Positions 1 through 7,654 of a stretch of DNA of 14,281 nucleotides are shown one piece after another. A program made the position numbers and the translations under genes. The first letter of the stretch is position 1. The number at the start of each line of letters is the position of its first letter. Under the pieces are notes generated by a model. The model was not told where the DNA came from. It worked only from the letters and a program-made list of their open reading frames with translations, and made no database searches. Source of the stretch: Chrysochromulina tobinii (taxonomy: Eukaryota; Haptophyta; Prymnesiales; Chrysochromulinaceae); contig JWZX01001507.1 in the NCBI GenBank assembly GCA_001275005.1, positions 1-14,281 of the forward strand. Direction: 5' to 3'.

Positions 1-3000
1 CCGCCGCCATGTTGGCCGCCGTACCGGGCGCGGAGGCGGCCTCGAGGGCGGCGGTGGCGAGCTCTGCCGCTTTGATGGCCGCCTTGGCCCAGGGGAGGGC
101 GCGAAGCAAGGGAGGGATCGTCAGACCCTCGAGCTGCTCCGAATGACGAAACGAGGTCTGCTCCGAATGACGAAACGAGGTCTGCTCCGAATGACGAAAC
201 GAGGTCTGCTCCGAATGACGAAACGAGGTCTGCTCCGAATGACGAAACGAGAGACCCTCAAGCTGTTCGGACTCGGCGGCGGACTCGGCCACCGAGCCAC
301 TGACCGACTCCGCACCATCGATGTCGTCGAGGTCGATGCCGTCGAGGCCGGGGTAGAGAGCCGCGAGCTCCTCGAAGAGCTGTGAGAGAAGAGAGGCGCA
401 ATCAGCGGACCATCAGCGGACATCAGCGGACCCTCAGCGGACAATCAGCGGACCCTCAGCGGGCACTCAGCGGACCATCAGCGGCACTTGGGGGGGCTCA
501 GCAAGTGGGGAGACCTCGATGGCGCCATCGTGGGCGCACAGCATGCCATAGCGCACCTCATCCAAGTGCGCTGCATGGCTGCCCAGCTGCCGCTCACGTT
601 CAGACGCGGCCGTCAGCGCCGCCTTCTCCTGCCGTAGCGCCTCGCCCAGCGGCACCAGCGTCGCGCGCGCGGCGGCGCACAGCTGGGCGTCGTGCTTGGC
701 GGCCGCCTCGCACCTCGCCTGCGCCTCCATCTCGGTCGTCATGTCGACGTACAGGCGCGCCTGCGAGGCGCGCTGCTGGGCGAGCCGTTCCATCGACAGA
801 CGGAGCCATTCCCTCTCGCATTGCAGCCGCTCCTCGTGAGCCACACAGCGCTCCGCGGTCCCGCACCGGAGGGCGGACGTGCGCTGAATGCCCTCGCGCG
901 ACTCGTCTATCGATCTCTGGAGCGCTCCACGCAGCGCCGTCACCTGCGGTAAGAAGGGCAGCTGCCGCACACGCGCCGCCGCGAGCGGCGCGGTCACAAT
1001 CTTCATCTTGTATTCACGGCTCTGCCGTTCCGCCGCCAAGGCCTCGGCCTCAGCCACCCAATCGCAACGGCGCTCGCGAAGGGCGCAGTACAGCCCGTGG
1101 AGCATCTGACGATCGACGCGCAGGCTTCCAGCCTCTGCCCACAGGGCGGAGCGCTCGGCTGCCTCTGCCGCCACCTCGCGTTGCGCCACCTCGGACTCGG
1201 TGTGAAGCGCCGCATCGAGCGCCTTGCGCCGACTGCGCACGCGCACGAGGAAGCGGTCCTGCGACGCCGGCGCTGGCACCACGAGCGCCGCCGCCTCGGC
1301 CGACGTCATCATGCCCAGCGGAGGCCTCGCCTGATTCCCCACAGCCTGATTCCCCACAGCCTGATTCCCCACAGCCTCCGAGGGCGCGAGGCCAGCCCGC
1401 GCGGGGGCGCGTGAGGCAGAGAAGCCGAGCGCCCTCTTCAGAAGCCGAGCACCACGCCCCCAGTCGCCGCCGCCTTCGCGGGCGGCCACGGCTGCGGCCG
1501 CTGTGCTCTTCAGAGCCTTGGCGACCTCATCGCTGCCGTTACGCTCTTGAGCTCGCCGGATCTCGCTGCGCATGATCCGTTGGAACTGTTCACAGTTGAT
1601 TCGGTTCACGCGCCGGTCGACGTGCTCGAGCAGGCGCTGCATCGAGCGCTTCTCGAGGTGCACCCCAAACGTGCGCAGCAGGTCGCCCTGCGTGATGTAC
1701 CCGTCGCGGTCCAGGTCGATGTAGTGGAAGGCCTCCTCGGTAGCCTCGAGCTCGGCGCTCATCTCGGCGCTCTGCTGCTGGGGGTTGGCCTCCATCCCGG
1801 CCGCTCCGGCGGCGCCCAGGACGGCGCCCCCTCCCCCGCCCACTCCCTCCTCGGGCGTGCGCGGGTTGCCACGTCGCCACTCCAGCATCGCCGCCTCGCG
1901 CTCCACGGCCGCACGCTCGAGCTCGGTCCGTTGCTTCCGCCACTCGGCCTCCGCCCACGCCACCTCCTCCTCTGAACGCTCGATGAGCTCGGCTGTGGCG
2001 GCGCACAGGCGCTCTAGTGAGCGCCGCTCCGCGTCCTGTCGCGATCGGTCGAAGGCGTACAAGCGCTGTGCCGGGCGCTGGGCGGGCCAACGGCCAGCAA
2101 GGTGCAACTGCACGTACACCGTGCTGCTCGCGCCGCAACCGCCGCCGCCACCGCCACCGCCGCCAGCACCAATCTGGAGTAGGCCGCCGCTGCCGCCGCC
2201 GCTGCCGGGGACGGTGCTGACGGCAAGCTGCGCGTAGACGGGGGCGTGGCGCACCTGCTGCCGCTGCGCTCGCGCCCTCTCGAGCGCGAGCCGTTGGCGC
2301 TGCTCCGCCGCCGCGTGCTGCAGCATCAGCTGTGAAGCGTCAAGCTGAGCGCGCCTCTCCGCTGCGTGCACCTCGCGCACCCGCCGCCGTGCCGCGCGCC
2401 CCTCCTGCCGTTGGGCCCGCTGCTCGGCGAGGCGCATACGCTCCGATTGCGCCGCCTCCGCGCACGCGAGAGAACCTTCGATGGCCTTCTCCTTACGCTT
2501 GCGCGCCGCCGCCTCGGCCTCGTCCGCCTCGCCCGCCTCCATGAGCAATCGGGCCTCCTCAGCCCGCAACGCGATCTCGTGGGCGAGATGCGCCTCGAGA
2601 TCTTCGAGGATCTTCTTCTCGTCTGGCGCGGCGCTCGCCTCGATGTCGCGCACCCGTTGCTCCTCGGCATGCAGCGGCAACAGCCGGGCACGCGCCGCCG
2701 CGAGCTCCTCCCTGAGTGCGATGAGCGCCGTGATGGGCGCGAGTGGCGCGCCGCCGCGTGTGCCACCCTCGACCCCCGTGACGGCAGCGGTAGCACCTGC
2801 TGCGTTGTGGCCTGCGCCGCCGCCGCCGCTGTCGCCTGCGCCGCTGGCGCCACCTGCGCCCGAGGGACCACCACCGAGGAGGCCGCCATTGCCGCCGGGG
2901 CCGCCGCCGCCGCCGCCCAACTCGACACCCCACCACGCGTCGCCCATCACGGCACGCGCGGCCGCCTCTGCATCCTTGGATGTCAGTTGATCTTCGCGCC

Positions 3001-5638
3001 ATTCCATCTCCTCCGCGCGCGCGGCCTGCGTGGCCAGCCTGGCCAGCTCCTTCCACAGCCCGTACAGCGCACGCAGAGCGTCCAAGCTGCCCATCTCATC
3101 CGCATGGGCGCTCTGCTCCTCACTCGTCCCAATGCTCTCCCCCCCGCCGGGAAGGTAGAGCAGCGCGACCGAGCTCTCCTGCAGCCTGCGACGCTCACGT
3201 GCACACGCCACGGCATTCCGAAGCGCAGGCAGGCGCGCGCGTATGGAGAGCAGGCGTGCGCTTGCCTCGGGCTCCACTTCCTGAGACCATCGCTGGTGGC
3301 GCGCCTCGCGAGCGGCGCGCCGCCGCTCGCCGTCGTCGTACCGCACGCGCGCGCGCGCCTCCCTCCGAGTGAGCTGCTGCAGCGTCCGTGTCACGTACCG
3401 GTGCTCCGCGCGATAGCGTACCCAGGCGGCAACGGTCGGCAAGGCGAGCATCTCGGCGGGAGGGTGGTTGTTTCCTATTATGGGAGGCGGATGGCCTAAT
3501 ATGGGAGGATGGCCGAGGCGAGGCCATTTTGCTGCCAAATATGGGTGCGCCCCGCCGCCACCGCCGCCACCTCCGCCACCTCCGCCACCTCCGCCGCTGC
3601 TGCCGCTGCCGCCGCTGCCGCCGCCACTTGCTGTCGCACTCGCAGCGGCGGGTGCCCCGCTGCGCGCGCCTCCGCTGCCAGACAGAGGCTCGTCGTCGTC
3701 GCAAAGGAAGCGCTTCACGGCGAGCGAGGCGCGCAGCTGCGGCAACTGCAGGAGCGCGCGCAGGTACACCGCGAGCGCAGCCTGCCGCCTCGCGAGGGCG
3801 GCATCGTCGGCGCTCTCGGTATCCTCATCTGCACGGGGGAGCAACTGCAGCCAGCCCGGGAACCGAGGGAGGATCTGCGGAGGGTATCCCTCCGCACAGA
3901 GCGCCTGGTGCAGCCTCCAAAAGTCCGTGTACTTGCGCGTGACACCGACGCCCCATCCTCGGAGCTTTCGGAGCACGGCCGGCGGCAGTGGCGAAGCGCC
4001 CTCCTGCGGAGCGAAGCCCACCTCGACAGGATAGGTGAGTTTGCGTATCAGCTGTGGAACGCCGGCCGCACCGAGCACGCCGGCTGCAGCGGGTGCGCCG
4101 GCCGCAGCGGGTGCGCTGGCCGCGCGCCATGAGGCCATCGCCGACGTGGCTGGTAGCGTGAGGAGCGGAACCGCCGGGTGGACTGTGCAGTCGAGGCGCA
4201 AGGCTGGCAGCGGCGTCGGTGCCGCCGCGATCGGCGGCGCGATCGGCGGCGCGGACGGTGGCACCCGGCTCGACGCCGGCAGCGCCATGGTGAGCACGAA
4301 GGGGCGGGGGCTCTGCTCGATCTGGGCGATGATCTCGTCGCGGCTCATGCCCACGAGATTGATCCTCTCGCCGCCGCGGTCGATGCTGCGCACCACCCAT
4401 CCAGCTCGCACGCCCACCTCGTGCGCCTGCAGCGTCGGAATGACACGTTGGACGACCACGTACCCGTCCGCCTGCTCGAAGAACATCCCGAGTGGTGCCG
4501 CACTCTGTGAATTCACACTTGGGAAGGTGTGCCGCACCGACCGTGCAGGGGGCACAGACGGTGGCACAGAGGGCGGCCTGGACGGCGCAGGCGGCGTTGC
4601 AGACGGCGGCCTAGACGGCGGCCTGGACGGCGGCACTGATGGCGGTGCCGAGCCATCGGACAGCATCGCGCCCTCCTCACCTTCCTCCTCGTTAGCTGCT
4701 TCCTCGCCCAACTCAGCCTCTGGTGCAGGCGCCGCCTCAGCCTCTGGTGCCTGCGCCGCCCCAGCCTCTGGTGCCTGCGCCGCCCCATCCTCTGGCGCAG
4801 GCACCGGCTCCTCGGCATGCGCTGCTGCTACGGCCTCGACATCGAGGCAGTCCAAGGAGGACGCGGGCGACGAGCAGCGCGAGGAGCCAGCGGAGGGAAC
4901 CTCGCGCACCAGCATCGAGCGATGGGTCAGCAAGTCGAGGTCCGTCACGTGGCTCAGCGCGTGGGCGGTTGCGCTCTCGCCACATGCAACGTTACTGGCG
5001 GCCGCACAAGCTGGAGAAGCCGGCACGGCGGCCGCCGCCGCCATCGAGATATGGTGGGCAATGGCGTACGCGGCGCCGTACGCGGTGTGCCAGTCGTGGC
5101 GCTGTCGTGGTGCTGCCGTGGTGCTGAGGGTCTCGACGCACTGCGTGCAGTGCCGCACGGCGCGCGAGTAGCCTCGGGACGGCAGCGGCACAAAGTGCGG
5201 CGAGCACGAACCGCACACGGAGCGGCCGCAGGCTCGGCAGTGGTGCCGGCGCTTGAGCGCGTGAAACGGTGTCAGGCACAGCTTGCAGCTTCCACAGTTG
5301 TGCGAGGCCATGTACGGCTCGTCGAAGAAGGGCGCTACTGCGGCGGCTTCAGCAGGAGCGCTCGCAGCGGAAGTCGTAGGTCCTGCTGCAGCCCATGCGT
5401 GATACGCACTGCCAGGAGCCTCTGGAAGGCTGCGCTGGCAGCTCGAGCACGCCCGCTGTGCAAGCGTGCCGCAGCCAAAGTGCGCTGGCAGCACCAATGA
5501 CTTGTCTGGCGCACAGCCTTCACAGAAGACTCCACCGCACGCTCGACAATGGTGGCGTCGCCGCAAAAATGTGAAGTTGCTCTTGCAGAGCATACATGCC
5601 GGGTGCAGGTCATCCGGTGCCCACGAGTTCTCCGGCAT
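1..5638 (-). CDS. Large FYVE-FYVE-PDZ-PX-coiled-coil-EF-hand protein (partial at left edge)
   Basis: Probably a phosphoinositide-binding scaffold on endosomal membranes, inferred from its domains. The ATG at 5638 has G at -3. FYVE 1 (residues about 6-68) has WAPD, RRHHCR and eight cysteines at 15/18/31/34/39/42/64/67. FYVE 2 (about 105-170) has cysteines at 118/121/134/137/142/145/164/167 and RRHHCR but lacks the WxxD motif. A Pro/Ser linker leads to a PDZ-like domain (about 382-453) and a PX domain (about 528-648; RKYTDFWRLH, PPQILPRFPGW). Glycine tracts and long Glu/Arg/Ala coiled coils follow, then an EF-hand near 1306-1318 (DLDRDGYITQGD) with a degenerate partner. The uninterrupted ORF has 1,723 codons and ends at TGA 467-469. 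I prefer exon 5638-488, intron 487-380, exon 379-1: both junctions are phase 0, the acceptor is pyrimidine-rich (TTCTCTCACAG), and the frame stays open to position 1. The C-terminus lies outside the window. Domain calls are confident; the terminal splice is probable. Confidence 0.85.
137..256 (-). repeat. 24-bp tandem repeat encoding an 8-residue TSFRHSEQ repeat
   Basis: There are four identical 24-bp units (starting at 137, 161, 185 and 209) and a fifth partial unit from 233. The unit is a multiple of three and in the preferred frame encodes TSFRHSEQ five times. The array is flanked by near-identical blocks, AGACCCTCGAGCTG (123-136) and AGACCCTCAAGCTG (252-265), both encoding EQLEGL, so the array probably grew inside a duplicated segment. 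The identical copies suggest recent expansion. Confidence 0.85.
380..487 (-). other. Probable terminal intron of the FYVE/PX gene, made of 10-11-bp repeats
   Basis: On the minus strand the donor is CCCAA|GTGCCG at 487/486 and the acceptor TTCTCTCACAG ends at 380. An alternative donor, ATCGAG|GTCTCC at 514/513, is also phase 0. The interior is about eight imperfect copies of TCCGCTGATGG (plus strand CATCAGCGGAC, about 393-486). The stop codon that would end the unspliced ORF lies inside this repeat, which argues that the repeat is not coding. Splicing joins PPQ (or GAIE) to LFEELAALYPGLDGIDLDD, an acidic stretch with ordinary coding composition. Confidence 0.65.
1331..1375 (-). repeat. 15-bp tandem repeat (three copies) encoding AVGNQ repeats
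   Basis: Three perfect copies of CTGATTCCCCACAGC (plus strand) at 1331-1345, 1346-1360 and 1361-1375. In the minus-strand frame they encode QAVGNQAVGNQAVGNQ, about residues 1419-1435 of the FYVE/PX protein, just C-terminal to the EF-hand. The unit length preserves frame. Confidence 0.85.
3545..3630 (-). repeat. Glycine-coding trinucleotide and 9-bp repeat tract
   Basis: The plus strand shows CCGCCACCT-type 3- and 9-bp repeats that read on the minus strand as a run of about 15 glycines after a Gly/Ser stretch, between the PX domain and the first coiled coil. Just downstream, 3476-3516 holds two related blocks (TATTATGGGAGG and TAATATGGGAGG, each followed by GGATGGCC or close to it) encoding GHPPILGHPPPIIGNN. 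This is a flexible, length-variable linker. Confidence 0.7.
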
Positions 5639-5930
5639 GGCCGCTGGGCCGGTTTTTCATTCACGCGCGAAAGCGAGCATGTTGGTGTTTAGGTGTGAAC
5701 TAGGGCTCCCCGCAGGCGAGCCGGCCAGCCGGCCCGGCCGAGCAAGCATGCATTGTGATCCACATGCAATTCGTACCCATTTGCGGAAGGGACGAGCGAA
5801 CTGGACGAGCACCGTACGTCGCCCCTTGTCCGCTTCGCAAGAGCGACGAAGCAACCTCGTTCGCCATCGCGTGTTGTTGTTGTTGTCTGAGAAACAAGTT
5901 GCGGAAAGGGCCGGGCCGGAGCTTTTCCAC
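5639..5930. promoter_or_regulatory. Divergent intergenic region between the FYVE/PX and methyltransferase genes
   Basis: These 292 bp separate the minus-strand ATG at 5638 from the plus-strand ATG at 5931, so both promoters probably lie here. Visible structure is a GGCC-rich stretch with overlapping palindromes (about 5717-5743) and a TTG repeat run (about 5872-5886). No convincing TATA box was seen. The methyltransferase frame is open upstream through this region, but the translated sequence there is unlike the family. Confidence 0.5.
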
Positions 5931-7271
5931 ATGCGCTGGTCTCTTGCTGCGTCGTTGGTGATTTCGTGCTCTGCAGAAGTCGCTGAACCAGCGGGCCTCT
6001 ATCACAAAATTGTAAACGCGCACCATCGCGGTGAACTTGTTGAGCTGCTGAACAACCTCAACCTTCTGGGAAACGCAGCCGAAATCGGTGTCTGGCACGC
6101 GGGCTTTGCGCGCCACAATCTTCAGCATTGGAGAGGCAAGAGATACTTCATGATTGACGCATGGCGATTCCGTAGCAATGACACCAGCCGAGACAAGAAT
6201 GCACGAGCGGAAGACGAGCATGAGGTCGACTTCAACATTGCAAAGAACGTGACGGCGCCCTGGCTGGCTTCCGGCCGGGCGGTGATGCTGCGCCTCTTTG
6301 CGGAGGCAGCGGTTCACGTTTTCCCGGATGGTTTCTTCGATTTCATCTATGTCGATGCTAACCACGAGTAAGTCGTCTGAGGGGTGGGGGGTGATGCAGA
6401 ATTCCACACGCGTGCATTCCACGGCGCACGTGCATTCCACGAGCGAGCTCATCCCGCCACGACACCATGCGCCCTGCATGCAAGTGCTCAGAACGGTGCC
6501 CGTATCTCCCGCCACAGGTACGCAAATGTCTACCGAGACCTTCAGACCTGGTAGGTCTGATGGTGTGGAACCAGATGGAGACAATTTGAGCCCCATTGAG
6601 CCACTCCCCACCACTTTCTGCGTGCGATCGCCCGATCGGTGGTATGTCCGACGGCCAACTGTTTGCCTAATCTGGCCGACTCGTTGCTTTCCAAACATAG
6701 GTGGCCCAAGCTTGCCCCAGGGGGTATGATGGCGGGAGATGACTTTGCAGACATGTACGACACGTTCGCCAAATTGCGGATTGCAAGGGACTGGAGATGG
6801 GGGGTGAAGAGCGCCGTCGCCCGCTTTTCGCGTGAGGTAAGCACCCAGCACCGTGCTCGCTACGGCGCTCCACCTCTCGTGTGTCCTCATGCTGTGATTA
6901 TGCTTTCTGAAAGACACACTGACTGACAGACCACTCGCTCCTCTGACTCCCGGATCCTAGCGGATCCCGCGCGAGAACGCTCCTCTGACGGTCTGTATGG
7001 ATTCGCTCCTCTGACTCGAGAGGCTAACTCGCGGCCATCCCGTGCGATGATTGTGGGCTGCCCGATGATTTGCAGGTTCGATCGCCCTTCTTCCTCACTT
7101 TCGCGGACTTTCATCATCGCCACAAACCAACGAGTGAGGACGAATGGCGTGACGATCCGAGGCGCAAGCGTATGTATGGAGTGGCTCAGGCCTCAGCACG
7201 CACACGGGCTTCCACTCGATGCACTGGTACGCCCCCAGGAGTTTTACCCAGCATGGTATCTGTTCAAGTAG
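5931..7271 (+). CDS. Secreted/ER-type class I SAM-dependent methyltransferase (four or five exons)
   Basis: Proposed exons are 5931-6367, 6518-6550, 6701-6836, 7076-7180 and 7239-7271, giving 247 residues. The ATG at 5931 begins a signal-peptide-like N-terminus (MRWSLAASLVISCSAEVA). SAM-binding motif I is EIGVWHAG (51-58). Splicing creates FDFIYVDANHEYANVYRDLQTWWPKLAPGGMMAGDDF, matching the acidic motif and PGG-AGDD region of Methyltransf_24-like enzymes. This continuity across two introns strongly supports exons 1-3. Donors GTAAGT, GTAGGT and GTAAGC are canonical. Exon 4 encodes VRSPFFLTFADFHHRHKP. The natural end, EFYPAWYLFK then TAG, is in another frame, so a last intron (7181-7238, weak donor GTGGCT) is inferred and least certain. 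Sequons NDT and NVT fit ER passage. The methyl acceptor cannot be told. Base composition is visibly less GC-rich than its neighbours. Confidence 0.85.
6368..6517 (+). other. Methyltransferase intron 1 (150 nt)
   Basis: The donor CACGA|GTAAGTC follows DANH and the acceptor CCCGCCACAG precedes GTACGCAAATG; the junction is phase 2 and restores HEYANVYRDL. Inside, CGTGCATTCCACG occurs twice (6411-6423 and 6429-6441). Confidence 0.85.
6551..6700 (+). other. Methyltransferase intron 2 (150 nt)
   Basis: Donor ACCTG|GTAGGT; acceptor TTGCTTTCCAAACATAG. The phase 2 junction gives TWWPKLAPGG. Exon 2, between this and intron 1, is only 33 nt. No tandem minisatellite was seen. Confidence 0.85.
6837..7075 (+). 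other. Methyltransferase intron 3 (239 nt) with a repeated CGCTCCTCTGAC motif
   Basis: Donor CGTGAG|GTAAGC and acceptor GATGATTTGCAG, phase 0, joining RFSRE to VRSPFFLTFAD. CGCTCCTCTGAC occurs at 6936-6947, 6978-6989 and 7004-7015. The spacing is irregular, unlike the roughly 10-bp minisatellites of gene 3. Confidence 0.8.
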
Positions 7272-7654
7272 TCTACACTTCCACATTCTTCCACAGGAGG
7301 CGAGAGCTGAGAGACACACTTGAGGTGCACCCCCGCCAAAGTACCCTAATCCCTATGAATCCCTACCCCGCCCATGCATAATTACCGCATGGATGCATGT
7401 CCTGTGAGCACGCTGCACGGCAGTCTTCCTTTGAAAAGAAGACGAGCAATGTCAACGGACTTTCCCCAAATGTGTCGTCTTGCATGCGTGGGCTGCGTAA
7501 TGACCTGCACCTTGTGTGGCCTTTATCGAACTACAATGTACTCATTCCAAACAATCAGCACGGCCTGTGAATCGACTTGAGTCCATGCTCGGGGGATGTC
7601 CATGGGATGTCCAAGATCCAGCTGGCTGAAACGAAAGGATGAAGGGACGAGTCT
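7272..7654. other. Convergent 3' flanks of the methyltransferase and propeller genes
   Basis: These 383 bp lie between two converging stop codons and should hold both 3' UTRs and polyadenylation sites. No AATAAA was recognised. The only local structure noticed is a direct repeat GGATGTCC at 7594-7601 and 7605-7612. No gene was found. Confidence 0.5.

Noticed and set aside
1331-1375. Plus-strand CTGATTCCCCACAG repeats as branch site plus acceptor
   Set aside because: The gene is transcribed from the minus strand, where the same bases encode an in-frame AVGNQ repeat.
382-5171. Long plus-strand ORFs opposite the FYVE/PX gene (such as 382-1575, 2366-3499, 4035-5171)
   Set aside because: They are antisense shadows: GC-rich coding DNA lacks stops on the other strand. 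Their translations are Arg/Ala/Pro-rich with no domains, while the minus frame shows clear FYVE, PX and EF-hand motifs.
5466-5930. Plus-strand N-terminal extension of the methyltransferase from 5466
   Set aside because: It overlaps the start of the FYVE gene on the other strand, has no family resemblance, and the ATG at 5931 begins a signal-peptide-like sequence.
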